Origin: Burkholderiales bacterium
GTDB taxonomy: Bacteria > Pseudomonadota > Gammaproteobacteria > Burkholderiales > Casimicrobiaceae
Length of the DNA stretch: 64,000 nucleotides
Assembly (NCBI GenBank): GCA_020853025.1
Contig: JADYZP010000021.1
Location: 1 to 64,000 of the forward strand
Direction of reading: 5' to 3'
Positions 1 to 8,539 of the stretch are shown one piece after another. Positions within the stretch are counted from its first letter, which is position 1, and every line of letters starts with the position of its first letter. Under the pieces are notes generated by a model. That model searched no databases. It saw only the letters and a list, made by a program, of their open reading frames with translations, and was not told where the DNA came from. The position numbers and the translations under genes are program-made.

Positions 1-1
1 C

Positions 2-136
2 GAGCGTGCTGCGGAGCAGTTGAACTCGACGACCGTCTGGCATCTCGTCTGCGACCACCTGAAACTCATCCTCGCCGGTATCCGCTCACCCAATTCATCC
101 CGACTCCTTGCCGATCACGCTCATGGAGTCGGCTAA
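2..136 (+). CDS. Possible 3' end of an upstream gene (partial)
   Basis: An open frame enters from the window edge and ends at a TAA at 134-136, 44 bases before the next gene's ATG. The 44 visible residues (beginning ERAAEQLNSTTVWHLV and ending ADHAHGVG) are not recognisable as a family. The spacing would suit the tail of the preceding gene on the same strand. Too little is visible to assign a function, and the frame may be chance. Confidence 0.3.
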   Translation, partial: ERAAEQLNSTTVWHLVCDHLKLILAGIRSPNSSRLLADHAHGVG

Positions 137-180
137 CTGCGGTTTTTAGGTTGACTGCCACCAACGAGAAGGGAGCGCCG

Positions 181-927
181 ATGAGTCTTGCTGGAAAAAT
201 CGCCGTCGTCACCGGTGCGGGTTCGGGCATCGGCCGCGCCACCGCGGACGCGCTGGCCGCGGCCGGCGCCCGCGTCGTTGCCGCCGACATCAACCGGGAA
301 ACCGGTGAGGCCACCGCGGCGACGCTGCGCGCGCGCGGCAGCCGCGCTGAGTTCCTGCCGGTCGACCTGACCGAAGCGGCGTCGATCAGCGCCTTCGCGC
401 AGGCGGTGGCGGAGTCCGTTGGCGCTGTTGATATCGTGGTCAATGGCGCAGGCTGGGGCCAGACGTGTCCGTTCTGGGATACGCCGGACGAAATATGGGA
501 GCGCGTGATCGCGCTCAACTTCGTTGGCCCGATGCGGCTGGTGCGCGCGCTGCTGCCGGCGATGATGGAACGTGGCAGCGGCAGGATCGTCAACATCGCC
601 AGCGATGCGGGCCGCGTCGGCAGCCTGGGCGAAACCGTGTATTCGGGCGCCAAGGGCGGACTCATCGCTTTCACGAAGTCGCTGGCGCGCGAGCTGGCCC
701 GCTACAATATCAACGTCAACTGCGTGTGCCCGGGCCCGACCGATACGCCGCTGCTGGCCGCGGTACCGGAAAAGCATCTCGACGCATTCAGGAAGGCGAT
801 ACCGTTTCGCCGCTTCGGCAAGCCGTCCGAGGTCGCCGATGCGGTCGTGTTCTTTGCGAGCGATTCATCGAGCTACATCACCGGCCAGGTGCTGTCCGTC
901 AGCGGCGGACTGACGATGGTCGGCTAA
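181..927 (+). CDS. Short-chain dehydrogenase, BadH-like (2-hydroxycyclohexanecarboxyl-CoA dehydrogenase type)
   Basis: NAD-dependent short-chain dehydrogenase of 248 residues, probably oxidising a beta-hydroxyacyl-CoA. Visible motifs are the cofactor loop TGAGSGIG (11-18), an acidic residue at D36 suggesting NAD, and the catalytic set N113, S141, Y154, K158 (YSGAK). The stretch [15 protein letters not shown] and the C-terminus [14 protein letters not shown] closely resemble BadH from the cyclohexanecarboxylate pathway as I remember it. I chose the ATG at 181 because GAAGGGAG precedes it; an upstream TTG at 151 lacks such a site. The gene heads a tight series with a crotonase-family gene and an acyl-CoA dehydrogenase, which together look like one beta-oxidation-style module for an alicyclic CoA ester. 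The family is certain; the substrate is inferred. Confidence 0.85.
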   Translation: MSLAGKIAVVTGAGSGIGRATADALAAAGARVVAADINRETGEATAATLRARGSRAEFLPVDLTEAASISAFAQAVAESVGAVDIVVNGAGWGQTCPFWDTPDEIWERVIALNFVGPMRLVRALLPAMMERGSGRIVNIASDAGRVGSLGETVYSGAKGGLIAFTKSLARELARYNINVNCVCPGPTDTPLLAAVPEKHLDAFRKAIPFRRFGKPSEVADAVVFFASDSSSYITGQVLSVSGGLTMVG

Positions 928-952
928 CCCGCCCATCGTCAGGAGCCTCACC

Positions 953-1771
953 ATGAAGCGTGTTGCATTGGCCAGCTACCAGGCCACCCACTTCCAATAC
1001 ACGGTCTCCGGTCGCGTCGCCACGATCGTGCTCAACCGGCCCGAGCGCAAGAATCCGCTCAGCTTCGATTCCTACGGCGAGCTTCGCGACCTGTTTCGCG
1101 AAATGGTGTACGCGACCGACGTCAAGGCGGTCGTGTTCACCGGCGCGGGCGGCAACTTCTGCTCGGGCGGCGACGTGCACGAAATCATCGGCCCGCTGGT
1201 GAAGATGGACATGACCGGCCTGCTCGAATTCACGCGGATGACCGGCGACCTGGTGAAGGCGATGCGCGCCTGCCCGCAGCCGATCGTCGCCGCCATCGAC
1301 GGCGTCTGCACGGGCGCCGGCGCGCTGCTCGCCTGTGCGTCGGACCTGCGCTACGCGACCGCGCGCAGCAAGCTCGCGTTCCTCTTCGTGCGGGTGGGAC
1401 TGGCCGCCGCCGACATGGGTGCGTGCACGCTGCTGCCGCGGCTGATCGGCCTCTCGCGCGCTGCCGACCTGCTCTATACCGGACGCGTGGTCGGCGGCGA
1501 GGAGGGCGAGCGCATCGGCTTCCACAACCGGCTGGTCGAGCCCGAGCACCTGCAAGAGGAGGCGAGCGCGATGGCAGCGAGCCTCGCCGAAGGCCCGAGC
1601 TTCGGCCACATGATGACCAAGACGATGCTCTGGCAGGAGTGGAGCGCGGGCTTGGGCGAGTGCATCGAGGCCGAGGCGCAGGCGCAGGCGATCTGCATGC
1701 AGACCAACGATTTCGAGCGTGCGTACCACGCCTTCGTCGCCAAGCAGAAGCCGGTGTTCGAAGGCAACTGA
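953..1771 (+). CDS. Enoyl-CoA hydratase/isomerase (crotonase) family protein lacking the two canonical glutamates
   Basis: A 272-residue crotonase-fold protein. The CoA/oxyanion-hole region [13 protein letters not shown] is clear, as is the second oxyanion segment [17 protein letters not shown]. In typical hydratases a Glu follows the GGG of that segment and another lies in a QPE motif about 20 residues later. Here those positions read GAGAL and FVRVGL. An Asp is present in GLAAADMG, where dienoyl-CoA isomerases carry a catalytic Asp. It may therefore act as an isomerase or on an unusual ring substrate rather than as a standard hydratase. The ATG at 953 follows CAGGAG. The stop codon overlaps the next start (TGATG at 1769-1773), so it is translationally coupled to the acyl-CoA dehydrogenase. 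Confidence 0.85.
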   Translation: MKRVALASYQATHFQYTVSGRVATIVLNRPERKNPLSFDSYGELRDLFREMVYATDVKAVVFTGAGGNFCSGGDVHEIIGPLVKMDMTGLLEFTRMTGDLVKAMRACPQPIVAAIDGVCTGAGALLACASDLRYATARSKLAFLFVRVGLAAADMGACTLLPRLIGLSRAADLLYTGRVVGGEEGERIGFHNRLVEPEHLQEEASAMAASLAEGPSFGHMMTKTMLWQEWSAGLGECIEAEAQAQAICMQTNDFERAYHAFVAKQKPVFEGN

Positions 1772-2973
1772 TGCCGGGCCCGGATCACCTCGGCTGGCCT
1801 TTTTTCACCGACCGCCATCGCGCGCAAGCACGCGAGTTCGCGTCGTTCGCCGCATCGGCGCTGCCGCCGCTGCTGGGCGCGGGCGAGGAGAACCTCGACG
1901 CCACCTACGCCTGCGTTTCGCGCATCGTGCGTGCGCTGGGCAGCGCAGGCCTCTTGCGCGTGTGCGTGCCGGCCACCTACGGCGGCGCTGGCGACTGCGT
2001 CGACGCGCGCAGCCTCTGCATCGCGCGCGAGACGCTCGCCCGCGCGTCGGGGCTCGCCGACTTCGCTTTTGCGATGCAAGGCCTGGGCAGCGTGCCGGTC
2101 ACGCTCTTCGGCAGCGAAGCGCAAAAGCGCGCGCTGCTACCGGGGATCGCCGACGGGACGCGCATCGGCGCCTTCGCGCTGTCCGAGCCCGACGCCGGCT
2201 CGGACGTCGGTGCGATTGCGACCACTGCAACGCGCGATGGTCACGGCAATGGCTGGCGTCTGGATGGCGTCAAGACGTGGATTTCCAACGCCGGGCTGGC
2301 CGACAGTTACATCGTCTTCGCACGCACCGGCGAGGCGCCGGGCAACCGCGGGCTGTCGGCGTTCATCGTCGACGCCGACGCGCCGGGGCTCGACGCATCG
2401 GAGCGCATCGATGTCATCGCACCGCATCCGCTCGGCACGCTGCGCTTCACCGGCTGCCGCGTGGCCGGGGACCGGCTGCTCGGCGCGCCGGGTGAAGGTT
2501 TCAAGATCGCGATGGCCACGCTCGATCTGTTCCGCTCGACGGTCGGTGCGGCAGCGCTGGGTATCGCACGCCGGGCCTTCGACGAGGCCGTCGCGCGCGC
2601 GCGGGAGCGGCATGTCTTCGGCAAGGCGCTGGCGACGTTCCAGCTGACGCAGGCGAAGCTCGCCGACATGGCGACTGCGATAGACGCGAGCGCCTTGCTC
2701 GTCTACCGCGCCGCATGGACCCGGGACGTCGTCGCGACGCGGGTGACGCGCGAGTCGTCGATGGCGAAACTCTACGCGACCGAATCGGCGCAGCGCGTCG
2801 TCGACTCCGCCGTGCAGCTGTGGGGCGGGCTGGGCGTCGTGCGCGGCACGACGGTGGAGCGGTTGTACCGCGAGGTCCGCGCGCTGCGTATCTACGAGGG
2901 GACCAGCGAAGTGCTGCAGCTCGTCATCGGCGCCGACGCGCTGCGTCGCGCGTCAGGCACGGAACCGGCGTGA
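1771..2973 (+). CDS. Acyl-CoA dehydrogenase
   Basis: FAD-dependent acyl-CoA dehydrogenase of 400 residues, close to the family norm. The N-terminal helical domain is followed by the FAD/substrate segment [13 protein letters not shown] and KTWISNAG. The C-terminal domain contains the [19 protein letters not shown] signature, in which the Glu of YEGT is the expected catalytic base. The start at 1771 overlaps the upstream stop as TGATG. An in-frame extension to 1423 exists but would be buried in the upstream gene and has unnatural composition. With the BadH-like dehydrogenase and the crotonase homologue it could form a three-step oxidation module for a saturated or partly reduced ring-CoA such as cyclohexanecarboxyl-CoA. 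The substrate is not visible from sequence. Electrons would pass to an ETF encoded elsewhere. Confidence 0.9.
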   Translation: MPGPDHLGWPFFTDRHRAQAREFASFAASALPPLLGAGEENLDATYACVSRIVRALGSAGLLRVCVPATYGGAGDCVDARSLCIARETLARASGLADFAFAMQGLGSVPVTLFGSEAQKRALLPGIADGTRIGAFALSEPDAGSDVGAIATTATRDGHGNGWRLDGVKTWISNAGLADSYIVFARTGEAPGNRGLSAFIVDADAPGLDASERIDVIAPHPLGTLRFTGCRVAGDRLLGAPGEGFKIAMATLDLFRSTVGAAALGIARRAFDEAVARARERHVFGKALATFQLTQAKLADMATAIDASALLVYRAAWTRDVVATRVTRESSMAKLYATESAQRVVDSAVQLWGGLGVVRGTTVERLYREVRALRIYEGTSEVLQLVIGADALRRASGTEPA

Positions 2974-4280
2974 GCGCCACTGCCCGCGGCTTCCTCGGAA
3001 CCGCGGAAGGCAGGCTCCTGCCGGTGTCGATCCCCTTTCGCTACTTCGGCGCGGCCGTCGTCTATCACGTGCTGGCGTGGATCGCGCTGCTGGCGGGTGC
3101 CGCCGACGTGCCGCGTTTCGCCGGTGGACTCGGCTGGCCGCTGGCGGCGCTGCATCTGGTGACACTGGGCGTGCTCGCGATGACCGCGATCGGCGCCAGC
3201 CTGCAATTGCTGCCGGTGGCCACCTTGCAGCCGGTGCGCGCGAAACGGTGGGCGGCAGGCATTTGGTGGCTGTATACGCCCGGCGTCGCCGCGCTCGCGC
3301 TGGGCATGGGCGTTCCCGCGCCGGGCATGCTCGCCATCGGCGCGCTGGCCGTGGTCGTCGCGCTCTGTGTTTTCGCGGCGCTGTTCGCGCGCAACCTATG
3401 GGGTGCGGTCGGCATGCCGGCGGTGATCGCGCATGGCTGGATCGCGCTCATCTCGTTGCTGGTCGTGCTGACGACCGCCTGCGCGCTCGCCGGCGCCTAC
3501 GTCGGAGTGCCACTCATCGCGCGCGGCACGGCGCTGGCACTGCATGTGGCCTTCGCCACCTATGGCTTCATGGGCATGCTCGCACTGGGCCTGTCGTACA
3601 TCCTGGTGCCGATGTTCGCGCTTTCCGCGGCGCCGGATGCACGACGTGCGTTGGTTTCCTGCGCGCTGGCGGCGGCTGCGTTGTCGTTGGCCGCGATCGC
3701 TGCATCGGGTGTCGCGCCGGCAACGCTGCGCGCAGTCGCCATCGCACTCGGTGCGGCTGCGGTGGCGCTCTACCTGCACCAGATGCTGACCGCGCTGCGC
3801 ACCGGCATACGGCGCGAACTCGGTAACGCCTTTCGCCTCGTGCGTATCGCCTGGGCGATGCTGGTCGCCAGTCTTGCGCTGGCGCTGGCGATGACGTTCG
3901 ATGTGCCGATCGACGGTACGGCGATGCTGTTCGGGTTGACGCTGATCGGTGGCTGGCTGCTGAGCTTCGTGCTGGGCATCCTGCAGCGCATCGTGCCTTT
4001 CCTGGCGTCGCTGCACGCGGTGCGCGGCGCAGGCCGGCGGCCGACGCCGACGACGCTGACGGCCACCCGTCCGCTGGCGATCCATTTCGCATGTCATTGC
4101 GTTGCGCTCGCGCTGCTCTTTATCAGTGTCATGGTCCCGGTTGCGGATATCGTGCGCATCGCCGCGGCGACCGGTACCACGGGCGCGATTGCCTTTACGA
4201 TTTTCTTCGCCATCGTGCTGCGTCGGATGACGCACGCTGGCGGTGCGCGCAAGGCGAGCGCTCCGGCACCCATTGCTTGA
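2970..4280 (+). CDS. Polytopic membrane protein, heme-copper-oxidase-I/NnrS-like
   Basis: A protein of about 436 residues that is almost wholly hydrophobic, with roughly 10-12 predicted membrane helices. The GTG at 2970 overlaps the upstream TGA (GTGA), so translation is coupled to the acyl-CoA dehydrogenase. Several helices contain histidines in settings reminiscent of haem/copper-binding membrane proteins: [27 protein letters not shown], and [17 protein letters not shown]. These resemble the loosely related cytochrome-oxidase-subunit-I-like and NnrS-like families, but I cannot name an orthologue. The C-terminus is short and basic. Together with the hemerythrin, MIP18-like and second membrane gene downstream, a role in handling nitric oxide, oxygen or redox metal is a reasonable inference. 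The sequence does not prove haem binding. Confidence 0.75.
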   Translation: MSATARGFLGTAEGRLLPVSIPFRYFGAAVVYHVLAWIALLAGAADVPRFAGGLGWPLAALHLVTLGVLAMTAIGASLQLLPVATLQPVRAKRWAAGIWWLYTPGVAALALGMGVPAPGMLAIGALAVVVALCVFAALFARNLWGAVGMPAVIAHGWIALISLLVVLTTACALAGAYVGVPLIARGTALALHVAFATYGFMGMLALGLSYILVPMFALSAAPDARRALVSCALAAAALSLAAIAASGVAPATLRAVAIALGAAAVALYLHQMLTALRTGIRRELGNAFRLVRIAWAMLVASLALALAMTFDVPIDGTAMLFGLTLIGGWLLSFVLGILQRIVPFLASLHAVRGAGRRPTPTTLTATRPLAIHFACHCVALALLFISVMVPVADIVRIAAATGTTGAIAFTIFFAIVLRRMTHAGGARKASAPAPIA

Positions 4281-4318
4281 CAGGCATCAAGTGCAATGCG
4301 CATCGTACTTGCTACCTT
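4277..4318 (+). promoter_or_regulatory. FNR/ANR-type box with class II promoter geometry before the hemerythrin gene
   Basis: The sequence TTGAC-AGGC-ATCAA at 4277-4290 matches the FNR/ANR consensus TTGAT-N4-ATCAA at 9 of 10 positions. A possible -10 element TACCTT lies at 4313-4318. If transcription begins near 4325, the box centre is about 41.5 bases upstream, the classic position for activation by FNR. The box overlaps the stop codon of the membrane gene (TGA 4278-4280). It argues that the downstream genes respond to low oxygen. Confidence 0.6.
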
Positions 4319-4400
4319 GGCGGGCATTGCCGCCGCGGCCTTCGCCGTTGACTTCGGTCTGGCGGCAACAACTGGACAACGAGCCAACGATGGGTCAACG

Positions 4401-4886
4401 ATGAGCCAGATAAGTCACGCGCTGGACGAAGAGCATCAGGCCAATCTCGCGCTGCTCGGCCACGTCGAGGCGGCATTCGCGCGCGTTCCGTCGTCGGCTG
4501 CGGTTCCCGACGCGGAGTTCGTACGGCTGGCGACGACATTCGCCGATCATCTGGAGCGTGATATCGCGCGCCATTTCGGATTCGAGGAAGCCGAACTCTT
4601 TCCGCGGATGAGCGACGCCGGCGACGGTGATCTGGCGGAGCTGCTGACCGAGGAACACGAGGCGATTCGCGCAGTGGCCGGCGAGATCCTGCCGCTGACG
4701 CGCGCGGCGGCGGGTGGGACGCTCGATACCGCGGGCTGGCGGGAATTGCGCCTCGGCGTGCAGGAACTCGTCGAGCGGGAGATCGCGCACATTCAGAAGG
4801 AAACGATGGCGCTGCTGCCGCTGCTCGACCAGCTGCTCGACGACGATATGGACCGCGAACTGGCCTTCGCCTACGCGACCACCTGA
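4401..4886 (+). CDS. Hemerythrin HHE-domain protein
   Basis: A 161-residue cytoplasmic four-helix HHE protein expected to bind a di-iron centre for oxygen or nitric oxide. Visible ligand motifs are EEHQANLALLGH near the N-terminus, FADHLERDIARHFGFEEAE in the middle and LTEEHEAI later, the usual H...H...HxxxE...H pattern. I chose the ATG at 4401 (MSQISHALDEEH). A start at 4296 is also open and would add a hydrophobic leader, but it lies upstream of the transcription start implied by the FNR-like promoter. Repair of iron centres (RIC/YtfE-like) or NO sensing are the main alternatives; the RIC N-terminal domain is absent. Confidence 0.85.
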   Translation: MSQISHALDEEHQANLALLGHVEAAFARVPSSAAVPDAEFVRLATTFADHLERDIARHFGFEEAELFPRMSDAGDGDLAELLTEEHEAIRAVAGEILPLTRAAAGGTLDTAGWRELRLGVQELVEREIAHIQKETMALLPLLDQLLDDDMDRELAFAYATT

Positions 4887-4923
4887 TGCCGCGGCTGTCA
4901 TACCACTACGAGATCGAGACCCG

Positions 4924-5934
4924 ATGCACGAGGTGACCTTGCAACACACGACAATCCGGGCGCTGCGACGCGAGGACCTGGAGGCGGTGGTCGACATCGA
5001 TGCCGTCGACGAGGGGCGTACGCGCCGCGGCTACTTCGAACGGCGCCTGGATGCTGCGCTGCGCGAGCCGAAACTGCACGCCCAGTTTGCCGCCGCCGAT
5101 GACCGTGGACTCGTCGGCTACATTCTGGCGCGTGTGCTCGAAGGCGAGTTCGGGCGTAGCGCACCTGGGCTGCGCCTGGAGGTCATCGGCGTGCGCGCTG
5201 ACGCGAAGGGGAAGCGCGTCGGCGCATCGCTGTTCGACGCGTTGTGCGATTATGGGCGGCGCCACCAGATGACCGACATCCGCACCGCAAGTGCGTGGAA
5301 CAACCACAGGATGCTGCGCTGGGTCGATGCGATGGGCTTCGCGCTGGCGCCGAACCACGTCATCGACTGCGCGGTGATGGGAGGCGAATATCACCCGGCG
5401 CGCGACGATGCGAAGGCCGACGAATCGCGCGCCGAAGCGAGTGAGATCGACTACGGTGCGAATGCGGCCAACGACTACGAGCACCTCGCGCGCGACAACT
5501 CGGACGTTCGCGCGATGGACGACCGGGACCTCGCCGACATCGTGCGCATAGACCGCCGCCTGACGGGCCGCGACCGCGAAGACTACATGCGGCACAAGCT
5601 GGGCGAGGCGATGCACGGCTCGGCGATCCGCGTGTCGCTGTCGGCACGGTTGGACGACGCGGTAGTCGGCTTCGTGATGGCACGCGCGGACCTGGGCGAC
5701 TTCGGCCGTACCGAGCCGGTCGCGGTCATCGATACCATCGGTGTGGATCCCGGCTACGCGCATCGTGGAGTCGGGCATGCACTCCTGTCACAGCTCTTCA
5801 TCAACCTGGGCGCGCTGCGCATCGAGCGCGTCGAAACGGTGGTGGCCCCCCGTGACTTTGCGTTGCAGGGCTTCCTCTACGATGTCGGCTTCCAGCCGTC
5901 GCAGCGGCTCGCCTTCGTCCGGCACCTTGACTGA
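4924..5934 (+). CDS. Tandem GNAT-family N-acetyltransferase
   Basis: A 336-residue protein made of two GNAT acetyltransferase domains. The first (about residues 5-155) includes LEVIGVRADAKGKRVGASLFDAL, an acetyl-CoA-binding motif A. The second (about 195-336) includes IDTIGVDPGYAHRGVGHALLSQL, a clearer R/Q-x-x-G-x-G/A site. An acidic, Ala-rich linker of about 40 residues joins them. The ATG at 4924 is 37 bases after the hemerythrin stop, and the MIP18-like gene begins 2 bases after its own stop, so all three are probably co-transcribed. The acetylated substrate cannot be deduced. Finding such an enzyme between a hemerythrin and an Fe-S-assembly-like protein is unusual. Confidence 0.85.
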   Translation: MHEVTLQHTTIRALRREDLEAVVDIDAVDEGRTRRGYFERRLDAALREPKLHAQFAAADDRGLVGYILARVLEGEFGRSAPGLRLEVIGVRADAKGKRVGASLFDALCDYGRRHQMTDIRTASAWNNHRMLRWVDAMGFALAPNHVIDCAVMGGEYHPARDDAKADESRAEASEIDYGANAANDYEHLARDNSDVRAMDDRDLADIVRIDRRLTGRDREDYMRHKLGEAMHGSAIRVSLSARLDDAVVGFVMARADLGDFGRTEPVAVIDTIGVDPGYAHRGVGHALLSQLFINLGALRIERVETVVAPRDFALQGFLYDVGFQPSQRLAFVRHLD

Positions 5935-5936
5935 AA

Positions 5937-6251
5937 ATGAGCGAACTCCCTGACGACGCGGTAATCCTCGACGCGTTGCGCGAAGTCGACGATCCGGAGG
6001 CCGGGATGAACATCGTCGACCTGGGTCTGGTCTACGCCGTCGAGACCGGGCCCTCCGGAGTGCATATCGACCTCACGATGACCACCGCCGCGTGTCCGAT
6101 GGCCGACATGATCGTCGACCAGGTGCGCGACGCCGTCGCCGCGATCGCGCCGCCGGACACGGCGATCGACGTGCGGCTGGTTTGGGATCCGCCGTGGACA
6201 CCGGACCGGATGACCGGCATCGCCAAGGAACACTTCGGCTGGACGTTCTGA
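5937..6251 (+). CDS. MIP18/DUF59 family metal-sulfur cluster assembly factor
   Basis: A compact 104-residue protein of the MIP18 (DUF59, PaaD/SufT-like) family involved in iron-sulfur cluster maturation. Diagnostic parts are DDPEAGMNIVDLGLVY near residues 18-33, MTTAACPMADMIVDQV with the conserved Cys, and VWDPPWTPDRMT near the C-terminus. It starts 2 bases after the GNAT stop codon. In this setting it could help mature Fe-S proteins encoded nearby, such as the oxygen-sensitive benzoyl-CoA reductase and ferredoxin, or repair centres damaged by oxygen or nitric oxide. That link is inferred from neighbourhood alone. Confidence 0.9.
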   Translation: MSELPDDAVILDALREVDDPEAGMNIVDLGLVYAVETGPSGVHIDLTMTTAACPMADMIVDQVRDAVAAIAPPDTAIDVRLVWDPPWTPDRMTGIAKEHFGWTF

Positions 6252-6312
6252 CGCGGCAGCCGATGCGCGCGCGATCGACGCTTGCCGATGCGGACGATCC
6301 GGGGATCGCGCG

Positions 6313-7395
6313 GTGAACACCCGGCCGCCCGCGCTGCGCCGCGTGCCCTTGCTGGCGCTCGGCTTCGCGGGACTCGTTGTCGGCGTCGGCGCGGGTCTCG
6401 CGCGGCTCGGCGTTGGCGTTCCGCAACTCATGGCGTCGGCGGCCGCATTGCACGGGCCGCTGATGGTCGGTGCGTTCCTGGGTGTCGTGATCTCGCTCGA
6501 GCGCGCAGTCGCGCTCGGCCGCGGCTGGGCCTACGCCGGACCGCTGCTGGCGGGGGCGGGCGGGATCGCCGCGATCGTCGGCGCCATGCCGCTGTCCGCG
6601 TGGCTGTTGAGTGCGGCGAGCGCCGTGCTGGTGGCCGCTTCGGTCACGATATTTCTTCGCCAGCGCGCGCTGTTCACGTTCACGCTGGTGGCGGGTGCCG
6701 CGTGCTGGTGCGCGGGCAACCTGTTGTGGGCGCGGGGTGCCGCGCCGTACCAGGTCGTCGCCTGGTGGCTCGCTTTCCTGATCGTAACCATCGCTGGCGA
6801 ACGTCTCGAGCTGTCGCGATTCCTGCCGCCTTCACCGTTCGCACAGCGCGTCTTCGTGGCAATCCTCGTCGTCCTCGGCGTCTCGCTCGTGGGTGCGCAG
6901 CAGGCGTGGGGTGCGCCGATGTTCGGCGCCAGCCTGCTCGCGCTGGCGGCCTGGCTCGGTCGTCAGGACATCGCGTGGCGAACGGTGCGGGCAAAGGCTT
7001 TGACGCGTTTCATCGCCGTATGCCTGCTGTCGGGCTACTTCTGGCTGGCGGTGGGCGGCGCGGTCATCGTGACGCGCGGCCTCGAACCGGGTGCACACGC
7101 CTACGACTTCGCCGTACACGCGCTGGGGCTGGGCTTCGTGTTCTCGATGATCTTCGGCCACGCGCCGGTGATCTTCCCCGCGGTGCTGCGCGTGAAGATG
7201 CCGTATTCGCCGCTGTTCTATGGACCGCTTCTGCTGCTTCACGCATCGCTGCTGCTGCGCGTGGCCGGCGACGTGTCGGGTCACCTCGACTTGCTTCGCG
7301 TCGGCGCATGGGGCAACGCGCTGGCGCTGGCGGCATTCGTCGCGGGAGCGCTGACTTCGGTGCTACGCGGCAGGCGGTCGCCGCCGCGCGGCTGA
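6313..7395 (+). CDS. Polytopic membrane protein, NnrS-like
   Basis: A 360-residue integral membrane protein with about ten hydrophobic helices and a short basic tail. The GTG at 6313 is the only sensible start before the first helix; 61 bases separate it from the DUF59 gene. Histidines occur within helices, as in AALHGPLMVGAFLGVVISLE and AVHALGLGFVFSMIFGHAPV. This is the style of NnrS-like proteins, which are haem- and copper-containing membrane proteins linked to nitric oxide in denitrifiers. I am not certain of family membership. It is the last gene of the + strand series and converges on the ferredoxin gene with only 22 bases between. Confidence 0.7.
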   Translation: MNTRPPALRRVPLLALGFAGLVVGVGAGLARLGVGVPQLMASAAALHGPLMVGAFLGVVISLERAVALGRGWAYAGPLLAGAGGIAAIVGAMPLSAWLLSAASAVLVAASVTIFLRQRALFTFTLVAGAACWCAGNLLWARGAAPYQVVAWWLAFLIVTIAGERLELSRFLPPSPFAQRVFVAILVVLGVSLVGAQQAWGAPMFGASLLALAAWLGRQDIAWRTVRAKALTRFIAVCLLSGYFWLAVGGAVIVTRGLEPGAHAYDFAVHALGLGFVFSMIFGHAPVIFPAVLRVKMPYSPLFYGPLLLLHASLLLRVAGDVSGHLDLLRVGAWGNALALAAFVAGALTSVLRGRRSPPRG

Positions 7396-7417
7396 CGGCG
7401 TTGTCGGCCGCCCGCGG

Positions 7418-7663
7418 CTAGCCGTGCAGCATTTCGTACTTCGCCATCAGTTCTTCGGGTGTTTCCTCGAATTCTGGATTGATGACAATGCAGTCGGCCG
7501 GACACACGAGCTTGCACTGCGGTTCGTCCTCGGCGCCCACGCATTCTGTGCAGCGCACCGGATCGATGACGTAGATGACGTCGCCGGCGGTGATCGCCTC
7601 GTTCGGACACACCGGCTTGCAGGCGTCGCAGGCCGTGCAGTTGTCGTTGATCAGCAATGCCAT
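7418..7663 (-). CDS. 2[4Fe-4S] ferredoxin of the benzoyl-CoA reductase system
   Basis: An 81-residue bacterial-type ferredoxin with two cluster motifs: CTACDACKPVCP (CxxCxxCxxxCP) and CTECVGAEDEPQCKLVCP (CxxC-x8-CxxxCP). The insertion in the second motif and the acidic C-terminal extension of about 20 residues are typical of the Alvin-type ferredoxins found in anaerobic aromatic degraders. It would donate low-potential electrons to benzoyl-CoA reductase and be reduced by KorAB. GAGGAG lies just upstream of its ATG. It is the last gene of the had-oah-dch-bcrCBAD-fdx series, 20 bases after bcrD. Confidence 0.93.
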   Translation of the reverse strand: MALLINDNCTACDACKPVCPNEAITAGDVIYVIDPVRCTECVGAEDEPQCKLVCPADCIVINPEFEETPEELMAKYEMLHG

Positions 7664-7683
7664 TGTCTTGCTCTCCTCGTTGT

Positions 7684-8529
7684 TCAGGCGGCCGCGCGCT
7701 GTTCGAGTTCGCGCAGCTTGCCGTGGCGAAACGCGCCCCACAGCGCGGCGCCGATGGCGCCGGCATAGATCGAATCCGGATGGCTGACCGCCTGTACATT
7801 GACCTTTTCGTTGACCATGTCTTCCTGGATCGCCGCCAGCAGCCCGGTGTCGAGCGCGAGTCCGCCGGTGATCAGCGCGGTGCCTTCCTTGATGCCGGTG
7901 ACCTTCAGCAGCTTGACGATCCTGGACGCCATCGACATGTGGATGCCCTTCAGCACGTCGGGTGTGGCGATGCCGCGCGACACCATGTTGATGACGTCGG
8001 TTTCGGCGAGCACCGCGCAGATCGAGCTGCACTTCTCCGGATTCTGCGAAGACTGTGACAGCGGACCGATCTCCTCGACGGCGACCCCCAGGTAGCGCGC
8101 GATGTTCTCCAGGAACTGTCCGGAGCCGGACGCGCACTGGCTGGTCATCTTGTACGACAGCACTTTGCCTCGCTCGTCGACGTAGATCGCGCGGCCGTTC
8201 AGCGCGCCGATGTCGACGACCGCGCGCGCCGTCGGCTCGAGGAAGACCCCGCCGCGCGCGTGCGTGGTCATCGAATAGAAGTGGCCGGTGGCGAACTTGA
8301 CGTTTTCGCCCTCGCCGGTGGTCGCGATGTAGTCGACGGCATCCGCCGCGATGCCCGCGTCGGCGAGCACGCCGTCGTAGCCTTCCTGCGCCAGCGTCAT
8401 CGGGTCGCGGCGACGGATGCGCTCGCAGCGCTTGGCGAGCCACTCGCTGCGGCTGCCGTCGCTGCCGGCGCGGAAGAGCACGGACTTGACCGCGCCCGAG
8501 CCGATGTCGATACCGATGGTTGTGGTCAT
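7684..8529 (-). CDS. bcrD: Benzoyl-CoA reductase, delta subunit (BcrD)
   Basis: A 281-residue ASKHA-fold ATPase subunit of the ATP-dependent benzoyl-CoA reductase. It begins with the phosphate-1 motif GIDIGSGAVKSV, followed by VVDIGALNGRAI (phosphate 2) and TALITGGLALDTGL (adenosine region). Cysteines in SQCASGSGQF and EKCSSICAVL are in the places used to ligate the [4Fe-4S] cluster shared between the two ATPase subunits. With BcrA it forms the electron-activating module, which couples ATP hydrolysis to low-potential electron transfer toward BcrBC. The gene lies 10 bases after bcrA. Its length fits the Thauera-type enzyme. Confidence 0.95.
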   Translation of the reverse strand: MTTTIGIDIGSGAVKSVLFRAGSDGSRSEWLAKRCERIRRRDPMTLAQEGYDGVLADAGIAADAVDYIATTGEGENVKFATGHFYSMTTHARGGVFLEPTARAVVDIGALNGRAIYVDERGKVLSYKMTSQCASGSGQFLENIARYLGVAVEEIGPLSQSSQNPEKCSSICAVLAETDVINMVSRGIATPDVLKGIHMSMASRIVKLLKVTGIKEGTALITGGLALDTGLLAAIQEDMVNEKVNVQAVSHPDSIYAGAIGAALWGAFRHGKLRELEQRAAA

Positions 8530-8539
8530 CTTCGACTCC

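Noticed and set aside
1423..1770. Upstream extension of the acyl-CoA dehydrogenase frame
   Set aside because: It is Arg-rich shadow sequence inside the crotonase gene; the coupled ATG at 1771 fits the family start.
4296..4400. N-terminal extension of the hemerythrin protein resembling a signal peptide
   Set aside because: The extension starts upstream of the transcription start implied by the FNR-type promoter, and the HHE domain itself begins just after the ATG at 4401.
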